A DNA stretch of 64,000 bases. Origin: Arthrobacter sp. OVS8. GTDB lineage: Bacteria; Actinomycetota; Actinomycetes; Actinomycetales; Micrococcaceae. The notes under the pieces are model-generated. The model was not told the origin of the DNA and ran no database searches. It saw nothing but the letters and a program-made list of their open reading frames with translations. Positions within the stretch are counted from its first letter, which is position 1, and each line of letters starts with the position of its first letter. Shown here piece after piece: positions 28,333-38,971 of this stretch. The DNA is taken from positions 2,728,001-2,792,000 of the forward strand of contig CP116670.1 of assembly GCA_028370155.1 (NCBI GenBank). Direction: 5' to 3'. Made by a program: the position numbers and the translations under genes.

Positions 28333-30100
28333 CTACCCAATCAGGGCCAGCACCGCTCCAGCAGTAACAACGCCGCCAGCCTCCGCGCGGAGGCCCGTCA
28401 CGGTCCCGTCGCGGTGGGCGGAGACCTGGGTTTCCATTTTCATCGCTTCCAGCACGACGACGGGATCCCCGCTGAGACGGCGGCGCCCGGCGCGACGAGC
28501 CACTTCACCACGGTGCCTGCCATGCCGGCGCGCAGCTCCCCGGATCCGCGGCGGCGGCACCGCCGTCGGACGCTGCGTCGTCTGAGAATCCGTCTATGGA
28601 CATCCCCGCGGGGACGGGTCCGCCGGAGCGGGCCCAGCCGTCCAGCAGGTCCGCAGGCAGCCCGACGGCCATCCGGCGGCCGTCCACCTCGACGGTGATG
28701 GTGCGCCGTTCGCCGTCGGGCGCGGTGGTGCTGAAGCCCGGATCGGCGGAGATGGTGTCCGCGAAGTCGGTTTCGATCCAGCGGGTGTGGATGCCGAGGC
28801 CGGCTTCGGAGGTGAAGTCCGGGGATTCGAGCACGGCGCGGTGGAACGGGAGCACGGTGGCCACACCGGTGATGCTGATTTCGGCGAGGGCGCGGCGGGC
28901 GCGGCGCAGCGCCTGCTGCCGGTCCGCGCCGGTGACGATCAGTTTCGCCAGCAGGGAATCGAACTGCGGCGGGACGAAGGACCCGGAGCGGACGCCGGTG
29001 TCCAGCCGGATGCCGGGGCCGGTGGGGCCGTGGAACTCGTCAACCGTGCCGGGCGAGGGCAGGAAGCCGCGCCCCACGTCCTCGGCGTTGAGCCGGAACT
29101 CGAAGGAGTGCCCGCGCGGCGCCGGGTCCGCCGTGATACGCAGCGGCTCCCCCGCGGCGATGCGGAACTGTTCCTGCACGAGGTCGATCCCGGTGGTTTC
29201 CTCGGTGATGGGGTGCTCCACCTGAAGCCGGGTGTTGACCTCAAGGAACGCCACGGTGCCGTCCGCGGCGACCAGGAATTCCACCGTTCCGGCGCCGGAG
29301 TAGCAGGCTTCGCGGCAGACGGCCTTGGCGGCGTCGTAGATCTGGCGGGTCTGGTCGGCACTGAGGAACGGCGCGGGTGCCTCCTCCACGAGTTTCTGGT
29401 GCCGGCGCTGGAGCGAGCAGTCGCGGGTTCCAACGACGACGACGTTGCCGTGCGTGTCCGCGAGGACCTGCGCTTCGACGTGCCGCGGCCGGTCGAGGTA
29501 GCGCTCCACGAAGCATTCACCGCGGCCGAAGGCGGCGACGGCCTCGCGGACGGCGGAGTCGAAGGCCTCCTCGACCTCGTCCAGGGCGCGGACCACCTTC
29601 ATGCCGCGGCCACCGCCGCCGAAGGCCGCCTTGATGGCGATCGGCAGACCGTGCTGTTCGGCGAAGGCGCGGGCCTCGGCGGCGGATTCCACCGGGCCGT
29701 CGCTGCCGGCCACCAGCGGGGCGCCGGCCCGGACGGCGGTCTCGCGGGCGGTGATTTTGTTGCCGAGCAGCCGGATGGCGTCCGGGGTGGGGCCGATCCA
29801 GGTGAGCCCGGCGTCGAGGACGGCCTGGGCGAATTCGGCGTTCTCGGACAGGAAGCCGTAGCCGGGGTGGAGGGCGTCGGCGCCGGATTCGGCCGCGGCG
29901 GCTAGCAGCTTGGGGATGTCCAGGTAGGTGTCCGCGGGCGAGTTGCCGCCCAGGGCGTAGGCCTCGTCCGCGGCGGAGACGTGCAGGGCGTCGGCGTCGA
30001 TGTCCGCGTAGACGGCGACGGAGGCCAGCTGCGCGTCGTCGCAGGCCCGGGCGATCCGGACGGCGATTTCTCCGCGGTTGGCGATCAGGACCTTGCGCAT
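28333..30100 (-). CDS. Biotin carboxylase fused to biotin carboxyl-carrier domain (acetyl-CoA carboxylase alpha-chain type)
   Basis: The start is at 30100 ([19 protein letters not shown]). Biotin carboxylase covers residues 1-450: an N-domain, an ATP-grasp domain with [15 protein letters not shown] and [25 protein letters not shown], and a C-domain. A C-terminal BCCP with EAMKMET (biotinyl Lys) follows. Two run contractions (near 28545 and 28470) separate the two; repaired, the protein is ~590 residues. It carboxylates its own biotin with ATP and bicarbonate. No acyl-CoA carboxyltransferase gene is present here. Its start overlaps the pxpBC stop (ATGA), so it belongs to the 5-oxoproline operon. 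Confidence 0.9.
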
Positions 30101-31768
30101 CAGTTACTCGCTTCTTGTTCGGGGGTGGTGTTCTCGGTGATGGGGCTTGCGGCCCAGCGGAAGCGGATTTTGCCGCCGATCGGGACCTGGGCGGCGCGGT
30201 CCAGCTGGGAGTCGACCACGACGGCGATCACCGGGTAGCCGCCGGTGATCGGGTGGTCGGCCAGGAACAGCACGGGAAGTCCTTCCGGCGGAACCTGCAG
30301 GGCGCCGGCGACGGTACCCTCGCTGGCGAGTTCGCCCTGGCGGGTGCGCTGCAGCGGGGTTCCCTGCAGGCGCATGCCGACGCGGTTGGACTGCGGTTTC
30401 ACTTCCCAGTCCTGGCCGCAGAAGGATGCCAGTGCCCCGGCATCGAACCAGTCGGCGCGGGGGCCGGGGACGACGTCGAGCACGGTGACGCCGGTGTCCG
30501 GGAAGTCCGGCTGGAGTTCGGGGTGTCCCACGACGCCGGACTCGGCTTCCCGCCGGCGGCGAGGAGCTGGCCGGCGGCCAGCGGGGCGGGGCCGATCCCG
30601 GACATGGTGTCCGTGGAGCGGCTGCCGAGAACCGGGGCGGTGTCCACGCCGCCGCGGACGGCGAGGTAGCTGCGGAAGCCGCTCTGCGGTGCCCCGATGG
30701 CGAGGGTTTCGCCGTCGAGCAGCGCGAAGGGGTGGCCATCGGGACGGTCCGCCATGCTGGTTCGACGTCGTCCTCGGACGGCGTCTCGACGGTCAGCTCC
30801 CCGGGAGCCCCGGTGACGGCGAGGACTTGGTCCCCGACGGCCCGCACCGACAGGCCGCCGGCGACGGTTTCCACCGCGGCGGCCGACGGCGCGTTCCCGA
30901 CGAGGCGGTTGGCCCGGCGCAGCGAGGCGCGGTCCAGCGCGCCGGCCGCGGAGACGCCCAGGCCGGAGTGGCCGTAGCGGCCGAGGTCCTGGATCAGGCT
31001 CTGCAGGCCGGGGAAACGATCTGCAGGCCGGACACCACCTCCGGAGCAGGGCGGTCCTGGGCAGTGCGGTCCTGGGCAGGGCTCGCCGGCATCAGCGTGA
31101 CAAGCTCCCGGACGGCGCGGAACTGGACCCGGTGGCCGGGGGCGGCCAGGGCGGGCTGCTCCCGGTCCAAGTCCCACATCCTGGCTCCGGTGCGGCCGAT
31201 CAGCTGCCAGCCGCCGGGCGAGCGGCGCGGGTACACGGCCGAATAGTTTCCGGCCAGCGCCACCGAACCGGCGGGGACCGCGGTGCGCGGGGAGCTGCGC
31301 CGCGGCACCTCAAGGTCCTGGTTCTCCCCACCATGTAGCCGAACCCGGGGGCGAAGCCGGCGAAGGCCACCGTCCAGATCTGGCCGGTGTGGGCGGCGAT
31401 CACGCCGTCGGGTCCAAGGCCGGTCAGCTGCCCCACCTCGGCGAGATCCTCGCCGTCGTACACGGTGTCGATGAGCACCAGTTCGCCGTCCCGCTGCACG
31501 GGGGCGGTGAGGTCGAGCCGGAGCAGCCGGGCCGCGATCCGCCGGGCCGCCACCGGCGAGTCGGCGGTGACCAGCACGGTCTCGGCGGCGGCGAGGACGT
31601 CCAGCTGCCCCGGCAGGGGTGCTCCAGGAGCAGAGCCTGAAGTGCCAGCACGTCCTGGGTTCCGGAGAGCTCGGCGAGTACCGCGCGGGTTCCCACGGCC
31701 CGCACGGAGCCCACTTTGGAAACTTCCGCATTCTGTACTGCCAGGGTGTCCCCCGCTGTCTCAATCAT
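30100..31768 (-). CDS. pxpBC: Fused 5-oxoprolinase subunits B and C (urea amidolyase-like)
   Basis: The start is at 31768 ([11 protein letters not shown]). The N-terminal third is PxpB/KipI-like ([33 protein letters not shown]). The rest is PxpC/KipA-like, 'biotin-dependent carboxyltransferase' fold ([64 protein letters not shown]). The frame is lost five times (near 31618, 31325, 31014, 30752 and 30555). After repair the B and C parts are in one frame with no stop between them, so this is a B-C fusion. With PxpA it hydrolyses 5-oxoproline to glutamate using ATP. It overlaps the next gene by one base. Confidence 0.88.
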
Positions 31769-31815
31769 CAGCTGCCTTCATCGTTGCCGGTGCCTTTGGT
31801 CTGGATCCGCGCCGC

Positions 31816-32580
31816 TTAGGCGTGGGCGAATGCGGCCATGCCGATGCCGGCGGCGGCCAGGGCCTCGCGGACTGCCGCGGCCATGGTGACGGCCCCCGGG
31901 GAGTCGCCGTGCACGCAGATGCTTTCTGCACGGATCTTCAGGATGGAGCCGTCAATCGTGCGGACGGCGGAATCGGAAGCCATCCGGAGGACATGCTCAG
32001 TGACTTCCGCATGGTCGTGCAGGACGGCTCCGGGCAGCGTGCGGGACACCAGGGTGCCGTCCGGATTGTAGGCCCGGTCCGCGAAGGCTTCGGTCACGGC
32101 ACGAAGGCCGGCGGCCTCGGCCAAGCGGAGCACTTCGGAGCCCGGCAGGCCCAGGATGGGAAGGTTCGGGTCGACGGATTTTACGGCGTCGACCACGGCT
32201 TTCGCCTGCGCGGTGTGCGCCACAATCGCGTTGTACAGGCCGCCGTGCGGCTTGACGTAGGTGACCTTTCCGCCTTCCGCGGCGGCGAGGGCCTGCAGCG
32301 CGCCGATCTGGTAGACGACGTCGTCCGCGAGTTCGATCGGGTCGATATCCAGGAAGCGGCGGCCGAAACCTGCGAGGTCGCGGTAGCCCACATGGGCGCC
32401 GATCACGACGCCGGCGGCCACCGCCTCGCGGCAGGTCTTCCGGATCACGCTGGGGTCGCCGGCATGGAACCCGCAGGCAACATTCGCGCTGGAAACTGAA
32501 CGGAACATCGCCGTATCGTCGCCCAGGCTCCAGCGGCCGTAGGACTCGCCGACGTCGCTATTTAGGTCGATGGTTGCCAT
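31816..32580 (-). CDS. pxpA: 5-oxoprolinase subunit A (LamB/YcsF family)
   Basis: This is an intact 254-residue protein starting at 32580 ([22 protein letters not shown]). LamB/YcsF signatures are clear: [64 protein letters not shown] and [11 protein letters not shown]. It forms the catalytic complex with PxpB and PxpC. It is first in the operon pxpA-pxpBC-biotin carboxylase and is divergent from the GntR gene, with a 31-nt palindrome between them. Confidence 0.95.
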   Translation of the reverse strand: MATIDLNSDVGESYGRWSLGDDTAMFRSVSSANVACGFHAGDPSVIRKTCREAVAAGVVIGAHVGYRDLAGFGRRFLDIDPIELADDVVYQIGALQALAAAEGGKVTYVKPHGGLYNAIVAHTAQAKAVVDAVKSVDPNLPILGLPGSEVLRLAEAAGLRAVTEAFADRAYNPDGTLVSRTLPGAVLHDHAEVTEHVLRMASDSAVRTIDGSILKIRAESICVHGDSPGAVTMAAAVREALAAAGIGMAAFAHA

Positions 32581-32624
32581 TTGTGATCCTCGTCTCATTG
32601 ATTCGCTCTATCAAGGATGCATCA

Positions 32625-32655
32625 AATCCTCGAATTGTTCAACAATTCTTGGATT
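32625..32655. promoter_or_regulatory. Extended GntR operator between pxpA and gntR
   Basis: A perfect palindrome, GAATTGTTCAACAATTC (32632-32648), is flanked symmetrically by AATCC (32625-32629) and GGATT (32651-32655), giving a 31-nt inverted repeat centred on 32640. The same ATTGTT-N-AACAAT core occurs at 33498-33510 and 33522-33534, so one regulator probably serves all three. Confidence 0.85.
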
Positions 32656-32687
32656 CCACGATGTGGCAGTCGTGTAAATTTTCTCGT

Positions 32688-33429
32688 ATGACGAGCGCCG
32701 ACTCAGGATTCCGTGGCATTTCCGGCTCGACTCCCACGGGGGCAGGCCGTCTGCCGACGAAGCTGGTGCGACCCTGGGGTCGGCGGCCCGGCTGCGGGTG
32801 GCCATACCCTCGGTGGCGGACCGGGTGGCGGCGGAGCTGCGGCTGCAACTGGCGGAAGGGCTGCTGCTGCCGGGTGCACGGTTGACCGAGTCAACCATCT
32901 CCGAGGAGCTGGGCGTTTCCCGCAACACCGTCCGCGAGGCCTTTGCCGAGCTCGCCGCTGAGCGGCTTGTGATCCGGCACCCTAACCGGGGCGTGTTCGT
33001 GGCGAGCCTGGGGCCGGGTGACATCCATGACGTCTACACCGTGCGCCGGTTCATCGAGGTGAGCGCCATTCGGGGCGGCGGGAGCCCGGAGCGGGTGGCG
33101 GCGGTCCGCGCGGCCGTGGAGGAAGGCAGGGCCGCGGCGACAGCAGACGACGAGGAAGCGCTCGGCACCGCCAATCAGCATTTCCACGGGGCGATCGTGG
33201 CGCTGGCCGAGAGCCGGCGCCTCAACACAATCATGGGCCAGGTGCTGGCGGAGATGCGGCTTTTTTCCACAAGGCCACCGTGGATGCACACTTCTACCGC
33301 GGCTACCTTGACGACAACGAGGCAATCTGCGAAGCCTTGGAGGCGGGCCAGCTGGAGCGCGCCGCCGACCTGCTGCTGGCCTACCTGAACCGCTCGGAAC
33401 AGAAGCAGAGCGCCGTCCACGGGGACTGA
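32688..33429 (+). CDS. GntR/FCD family regulator of the 5-oxoproline locus
   Basis: I place the start at ATG 32688 (MTSADSGFRGISG). Adding one G to the GGGGG run near 32741 joins this N-terminus to ARLRVAIPSVADRVAAELRLQ without a stop; a GTG at 32798 is the fallback. The winged helix (LLPGARLTESTISEELGVSRNTVREAFAELAAERLVIRHPNRGVFV) is followed by an FCD effector domain. A T-run loss near 33262 splits the end; repaired, it stops at 33427-33429 (~245 residues). It is divergent from pxpA and upstream of the ycsG/ycsI-like genes, with matching palindromes at both promoters. Confidence 0.85.
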
Positions 33430-33497
33430 GCGAAGCGCAGCGTTCCGGCTCAGCCACGTCCGCCGGCGTCGACGGGAGCGGCCGCAGTTCGCGACCG

Positions 33498-33534
33498 ATT
33501 GTTGAACAATTCCTTGCGCAGATTGTTCAACAGT
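33498..33534. promoter_or_regulatory. Pair of GntR operators before the NRAMP-like gene
   Basis: ATTGTTGAACAAT (33498-33510, perfect palindrome) and ATTGTTCAACAGT (33522-33534, one mismatch) are centred 24 bp apart, close to two helical turns. They match the core of the pxpA operator. They lie 59-95 bp before the start at 33593. Confidence 0.85.
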
Positions 33535-33592
33535 CTGTACAGTGGGTGGAGACAATCGTTGTGACGCAAGTCACCCAACTGTTGGGACCCCC

Positions 33593-34810
33593 ATGGAAAC
33601 CACCACCGTCAAGGCCGCCCTCAAGCCGGCCGCCCGGCGTTCCGCCCTGCTGGGCGCCATGTTCCTCATGGCCACCAGCGCCATCGGCCCGGGGTTCATC
33701 ACCCAGACAACGGCCTTCACCGTCCAGCTCGGTGCCGCCTTCGCGTTCGCGATCCTGGTCTCCATTCTGGTCGACATCGCCGTGCAGGCCAACGTCTGGC
33801 GGATCATCGGCGTCTCCGGCCTGCGGGCCCAGGAGCTCGGCAACAAGGTCCTCCCCGGCGTCGGCTGGTTCCTCGCCGGGCTCGTCTTCCTGGGTGGCAT
33901 CGTCTTCAACATCGGCAATGTCGCCGGCACCGGACTCGGCACCAATGCCATGATGGGGCTGGATCCCAAGCTCGGCGGGGCCATCTCCGCCGTCCTGGCC
34001 ATCCTCATCTTCCTCAGCAAGCGGGCGGGCGTGGCCCTTGACCGGATCGTGGTGATCCTCGGCGCCCTGATGATCCTGATGACGTTGTACGTTGCTGTGG
34101 TTTCCGCCCCGCCGCTGGGTGAGGCCCTGAAGAACACCGTGATGCCGGAGGAGATCGACTTCCTGGTCATCACCACCCTTATCGGCGGAACGATCGGCGG
34201 CTACATCACGTACGCGGGCGCCCACCGCATGCTGGACACCGGCGTCACCGGCGTGGAAAACGTCAAACAGATCACGCAGAGCTCCATCGTGGGGATCCTG
34301 GTCACCTGCGTGATGCGCATCCTGCTGTTCCTCGCCATCTTCGGTGTCGTCGCCGGCGGCGTGGCCCTGACCGGCGACAACCTGGCCGCGTCGGCATTCC
34401 AGGCCGCAGCGGGAGATATCGGCATGCGGGTCTTCGGTGTCATCCTGTGGGCCGCTTCCATCACCTCCGTGATCGGCGCGGCATACACCTCGGTCTCCTT
34501 CGTGACGAAGTCCAGCACCAAAGACCGCACCCGCAACCTGATCACCGTCGGCTTCATCGCGTTCTGCACCGCGGCCTACCTGCTGATCGGCCAAGCCCCG
34601 CAGCAGCTCCTCATCTTCGCGGGTGCCTTCAACGGCCTCATCCTCCCTGTTGGATTCGGTGTGCTGCTGTGGGTGGCCTGGCGCCGCCGGGACCTCATGC
34701 AGGGCTACGTCTATCCCAAGGGCCTTCTCGTCATTGGCATTGTGGCCTGGCTACTGACCCTGTTCCTCGGCTACAGCTCGCTGACCAGCCTGGCGAAACT
34801 GTGGGCCTAG
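33593..34810 (+). CDS. NRAMP-related membrane transporter (YcsG-like), canonical metal motif absent
   Basis: This is an intact 405-residue protein with about eleven hydrophobic spans; the start is ATG 33593 ([12 protein letters not shown]). It matches the NRAMP fold family, and especially the YcsG group found with pxpA in Bacillus. The first span has [11 protein letters not shown] where metal-transporting NRAMPs have DPGN, and the later [13 protein letters not shown] region lacks the MPH motif. Both substrate-metal motifs are therefore missing. With its GntR operators and pxp neighbours it more probably carries 5-oxoproline or a related acid than a metal (inference). The downstream hydro-lyase gene follows within 6 bp. 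Confidence 0.87.
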   Translation: METTTVKAALKPAARRSALLGAMFLMATSAIGPGFITQTTAFTVQLGAAFAFAILVSILVDIAVQANVWRIIGVSGLRAQELGNKVLPGVGWFLAGLVFLGGIVFNIGNVAGTGLGTNAMMGLDPKLGGAISAVLAILIFLSKRAGVALDRIVVILGALMILMTLYVAVVSAPPLGEALKNTVMPEEIDFLVITTLIGGTIGGYITYAGAHRMLDTGVTGVENVKQITQSSIVGILVTCVMRILLFLAIFGVVAGGVALTGDNLAASAFQAAAGDIGMRVFGVILWAASITSVIGAAYTSVSFVTKSSTKDRTRNLITVGFIAFCTAAYLLIGQAPQQLLIFAGAFNGLILPVGFGVLLWVAWRRRDLMQGYVYPKGLLVIGIVAWLLTLFLGYSSLTSLAKLWA

Positions 34811-34815
34811 AACCG

Positions 34816-35642
34816 ATGACATTGCCCCAGGTGAACCTGCCGTCCGCCGTCGGCCGTCCCGCAAACCCGGCAGGGCTGCCCCCGGCGGAGGCGAGGGCCT
34901 TGTTCCGCGCCGGCCTGGTGACCCCCACTTCCGGCTGGAGCAGCGGCTACGCGCAGGCCAACCTGATCATCGTGCCCAAGGCGCAGGCCTTCGACGTTCT
35001 GCTGTTCGCGCAGCGCAACCCCAAGTCCTGCCCCGTCCTGGGTGTGCTGGATGCCGGGGAAACTTCCGGGCCGCTACTGGCCGGAGGGGATATCCGCACC
35101 GATGTGCCGAAGTACGTCGTGTACCAGGACGGCCGGAAAGTCGACGAACCAACCGACATTTCGAACCACTGGCGCGATGACCTCGTGACGTTCATTGTGG
35201 GCTGCAGCTTCACCTTCGAATCCGCCCTTCAGGACAACGGCATCCGGGTGGCCCATATCGATCAGGGAGTGAACGTTCCCATGTACCGCACGTCCGTCCG
35301 CTGCGAACCGGCCGGACAAATGGCGGGCCCGCTGGTGGTCTCCATGCGCCCGATTCCGGCCTCCCAGGTGGCCGACGCCGTCCGCGTCACGTCCCGCTAT
35401 CCGGCCGTGCACGGCGCCCCGGTCCACGTGGGCAACCCCGCCGAGCTGGGCATCGCGGACCTGGGCGGCCGGACTTCGGCGACCCGGTCCGGATCTCGGA
35501 CGGCCATGTGCCGGTCTTCTGGGCGTGCGGGGTGACACCGCAGGCGGCCGTCATGGAGTCGAGGCCGGCGCTGGCCATTGGTCATGCCCCGGGGCACATG
35601 CTCATTACGGATGCGCGCGATACGTCGTATCAGGTCCCGTAG
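34816..35642 (+). CDS. Putative hydro-lyase, DUF1445 (YcsI-like)
   Basis: The start is ATG at 34816 ([13 protein letters not shown]), 5 bp after the transporter. One C missing near 35468 breaks the frame; repaired, it ends TSYQVP at 35642 (~275 residues). DUF1445 blocks are visible: [78 protein letters not shown] and APGHMLITD. The family is related to D-glutamate cyclase and is named a hydro-lyase. With the 5-oxoprolinase genes it may form or open the 5-oxoproline ring of the D isomer (inference). It converges with the GntR gene ending at 35645. Confidence 0.88.
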
Positions 35643-35644
35643 CT

Positions 35645-36335
35645 TCACAGCCGCGGAAGGGCCCCGATATGCACCAGCAGTTCGTGTTCGGCGGCATCCA
35701 GGTACCGGCGCAACTCTGCCGCGGCTTCTTCCCTGTGTCCGGCCCGCAGCTGCGCCACGAGGGCGGCGTTGCGTTCCACGTAGTGGCTGTGGAAGTCGGA
35801 CGTGGTTGCCATGGCATGGAAGACCAGCCTCATCTGGGCGAGGACCTTGTCCATCAGGGCGGCCACTGACGCACTGCCGGAGAGCGCCACGAGTGCCTTG
35901 TGCAGGTCCTGGTTGGCATCGGCCATATCCTTCACGGACCCCGCCGCCAGGGCTGCGCGGGCACGGTCGATGATGGCGTCCAGGGCGTCCAGGTTCTCAG
36001 CGCGGTAGTCCCCACAGCACGGCCGCCGGCTCGATCAGCCGGCGGACCCGGTAGATTTCGCGGACATCGTCGGCCTGGGGCGCGGAGACGAACACGCCGC
36101 GGTTGGGAATGCGCTGCACCACGGACTCACCGGCGAGGACGGTGAATGCCTCCCGCAGCGTATTCCGGGAGACGCCCAGGACCTCGGAGAGTTTCTGCTC
36201 GGAGAGTTTCGTTCCCGGGGCGAGCTGGCCCGCCGAGATGCGCGAACGCAACACAGTGGCCACCCACGATCCGGTGTGGGCGTGGGTGGCCTGGACCTCG
36301 TCGGAGATCCCTTCAAGCGCGGCATTCATCGGCAT
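35645..36335 (-). CDS. GntR/FCD family transcriptional regulator
   Basis: The start is ATG at 36335 (MPMNAALEGISDEVQ); a TTG nine bases upstream is possible. The winged helix is at ~residues 20-85 (LAPGTKLSEQKLSEVLGVSRNTLREAFTVLAGESVVQRIPNRGVFV), then an FCD domain (DANQDLHKALVALSGS, AMATTSDFHSHYVERNAALVAQLRAGHREEAAAELRRYL) whose His residues would bind a metal. The frame breaks near 36010 in a G-run (two bases lost or one gained). It is convergent with the hydro-lyase gene, so its target is not clear from position. Confidence 0.83.
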
Positions 36336-36414
36336 GGATCCCAATCTACAGAAGAAGCGTGCGCGTCCGGCGCCACGTGCGACGCGCGCGCGGTGCTGCG
36401 CGGGAAGCGCTGGC

Positions 36415-37473
36415 CTATCCGGCCTTAGGGGCGCTGCTGGCCCGCACGACCAGCCGCGCGGGGTAGATCACGGGATCCCGGCCTGCACCCGGGTTTTCGA
36501 TGTCAGCAAGAAGGAGGCGCCCCGCCTGGGTGGCCATTTCCACCATCGGCTGGTTGATTGTGGTCAGGGGCAGCTCGCCCGGAGCCGACACATGGTCGTC
36601 AAAACCGACGACGGCGACGTCACCGGGGACCGACCGCCCCGAGGCCCGGATGGCCGTGATCGCACCGCGGGCCATAAGGTCTGAAGCGGCGAAGATACCG
36701 TCCAGGCCGCCGTCCGCTGCCAGCAGCTGCTCCGTGGCCGTTGTGCCGCCGACGGCGGTGAAGTCACCGTGGGCAACCGGTCCCGGCGGAAGCCCGGCTT
36801 CCCGGAGACCCGCGTGCCAGCCGGCGAGCCGGTCCGCCGAGGCCGTCATGTCCAGCGGTCCGGTGACTGTTCCGAGACGCGTGCGCCCGGTGGCCGCAAG
36901 GTGAAGCGCCGCGAGCCGGGCGCCCTGGAAGCTGTCCACGTCGACGTAGTGGATTCCGAGGTCGGCATCCCACGGCCGGCCAATGAAGACGGTGGGCAGC
37001 CCGGATGCGGCGAGCTCCTCGGTCCAGCCATCCGCCTTGTGGTGCGAGACCACGATGGCTCCGTCGACGTGGCCGCCGCGCAGGTAGCGGACTGTCCGGG
37101 AGGGATCGCCGCCGGCCCGGGACATGAGCAGCACGAGCTGCATTTCCGTCTCGCGCAGGGCCTCCGTCACCCCGGTGATGACGGCGGCGAAGAAGGGGTC
37201 CATCATGACGCGGGCATCGGGTTCGTTGATGACCAGGGCTATTGAAGAGGTCCGGCGGGTGACGAGGCTGCGCGCCGCCCGGTTCGGAGTGTAACCAAGG
37301 GCAACGACGGCGGCGTCAACGGCTGCCTGGGCTTCCGGGCTGACCCGGGACCCGCCGTTGATGGCCCGCGAGGCGGTCGAGCGGGACACGCCCGCCGCCG
37401 TCGCAAGGTCTTCAAGGGTGGGGCTGGGCCTCGCCGGTTCAGGCCGGACACCCCGGTGGATCTTTTCGCTCAT
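36415..37473 (-). CDS. LacI family regulator of the glycoside operon
   Basis: This is an intact protein of ~352 residues with the start at ATG 37473 (MSEKIHRG). The helix-turn-helix is at ~residues 19-65 (TLEDLATAAGVSRSTASRAINGGSRVSPEAQAAVDAAVVALGYTPN), then a sugar-sensor domain (FFAAVITGVTEALRETEMQLVLL, GLDGIFAASDLMARGAITAIRASGRSVPGDVAVVGFDDHVSA). It is the last gene of the substrate-binding protein-permease-permease-GH1 unit, 26 bp after GH1. It is the likely reader of the GAGCGCTC-type operators at 42243-42279 and 42379-42390. Confidence 0.93.
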   Translation of the reverse strand: MSEKIHRGVRPEPARPSPTLEDLATAAGVSRSTASRAINGGSRVSPEAQAAVDAAVVALGYTPNRAARSLVTRRTSSIALVINEPDARVMMDPFFAAVITGVTEALRETEMQLVLLMSRAGGDPSRTVRYLRGGHVDGAIVVSHHKADGWTEELAASGLPTVFIGRPWDADLGIHYVDVDSFQGARLAALHLAATGRTRLGTVTGPLDMTASADRLAGWHAGLREAGLPPGPVAHGDFTAVGGTTATEQLLAADGGLDGIFAASDLMARGAITAIRASGRSVPGDVAVVGFDDHVSAPGELPLTTINQPMVEMATQAGRLLLADIENPGAGRDPVIYPARLVVRASSAPKAG

Positions 37474-37498
37474 CACTTTGAGAATACGACATCCCCGG

Positions 37499-38971
37499 TC
37501 ATCCCACGTGCGAGATCACCTTGCCGGCCGGCAAAGCGTTCGACGCCGCCACCCTCGCGTACCAGAGGCCGCTGGCCTTGGGTATCCGCTCCAGGGTCTC
37601 GTAGTCCACCCGGACCAGCCCGAAGCGCTGGTGGTACCCGTAGGCCCATTCGAAGTTGTCCAGTAGCGACCACGCGAGGTAGCCGCGGACGTCCGCTCCG
37701 GCGTCGATCGCGTCCCGCACCGCGCGCAGGTGCACGTCGAAGAAGGCGAGCCGATCCTGGTCATCGACGAATCCGTCGGCGTCGGGAACGTCCGGATAGG
37801 CCGCGCCGTTCTCCGTCATGTAGAGGGGATGCGGGCCGGGCCCGTGTACTCCCGTTGGAGCCTTGTCAGCAGGCGGAACAGGCCTTCGGGCTGGACCTCC
37901 CAGCCCATGCCGGTCACCGGGAGCCCGCGCGGCACCGAGTGCACGCCGTCAGCGGAGACGAACGGCGTTGCCGCCGGCCGCGCGGCCGATTCAGGCGCCG
38001 CCTGCGCTGTGGTGGTCACGGTCTCCGGCTGGTCCTGGTCCTCCGTCACGTCCGCCGTCTTGGTCAGGGCCTCGCCCTGGTAGTAGTTGACGCCGAGCAG
38101 ATCCATGGGCGCCGAGATGACGGCCAGGTCACCGTCGCGGACCACGGTGTCGAAGCCGAGGCCGGGGATGTCGGCCAGCACGTCCGCGGGGTACTCGCCG
38201 CGGAAGATCGGGTCGAGGAAGATGCGGTTGTGCATCCCGTCGATCCGCCGTGCCGCGTCCTGGTCGTCCGCGGAGTTGGGGTCGGCCGGATCGGCAACGG
38301 TGAGGTTCAAGGTGATGCCGAGGCTTGCCTCCGGGTCGAGCCGGCGCAGCTCCGCAGCGGCGAGCCCGTGCGCTAGCAGCAGATGGTGGGCCGCCGCGAG
38401 GGCGGCCGTCGGTTCCTGCCGCCCGGTGCATGGACACCGGCGGCGTAGCCGAGGAACGCCGAGCACCAGGGTTCGTTGAGCGTGGTCCAGATGCGGACCC
38501 GGTCGCCGAGGGCCTCATGCATCACGGCCGCGTAGGCCGCGAACAGCGAGGCCGTTTCGCGGTTGGCCCAGCCGCCCTCATCCTCCAGTGCCTGCGGAAG
38601 GTCCCAGTGGTAGAGCGTCAACCAGGGGTGATCCCTGCGTCCAGCAGTTCATCCACCAGACGGGAGTAGAAGGCGATTCCCTCGGGATTGGGCGTCCTGC
38701 CGTCGGGCATGCACCGCGCCCACGACGTCGAGAAGCGGTACGCCTTGAGGTTCAGCGACTTCATCAACTCGACGTCCTGGCCCGAGCGGTGGTAGTGATC
38801 GCAGGCCACGTCACCGTTGTGGGAATCCGCGACGGCGCCCGGGACCCGGGCGAAGGTGTCCCAGATCGAGTCTTTCCGCCCGCCGGTGTGTGCTGCTCCC
38901 TCGATCTGGTAGGCAGCGGTGGCCGCGCCCCACAGAAAACCCTCGGGGAATGTAATCGGGGTGGTGCTCAT
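37499..38971 (-). CDS. Glycoside hydrolase family 1 beta-glucosidase
   Basis: The start is at 38971 ([26 protein letters not shown]). Three run contractions (near 38632, 38430 and 37830) split it; repaired, it is ~490 residues. The retaining GH1 residues are present: acid/base Glu in [18 protein letters not shown] and nucleophile Glu in [10 protein letters not shown]. Substrate loops [16 protein letters not shown] and [34 protein letters not shown] are also present. There is no signal peptide, so it is cytoplasmic: it hydrolyses imported beta-glycosides. Its start overlaps the permease stop by 4 bp. Confidence 0.94.

Noticed and set aside
35645..36335. Second GntR as regulator of the ATTGTT-AACAAT sites
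   Set aside because: It is farther away, transcribed convergently and has no copy of the palindrome in its own promoter region. The GntR at 32688 is flanked by all three sites.
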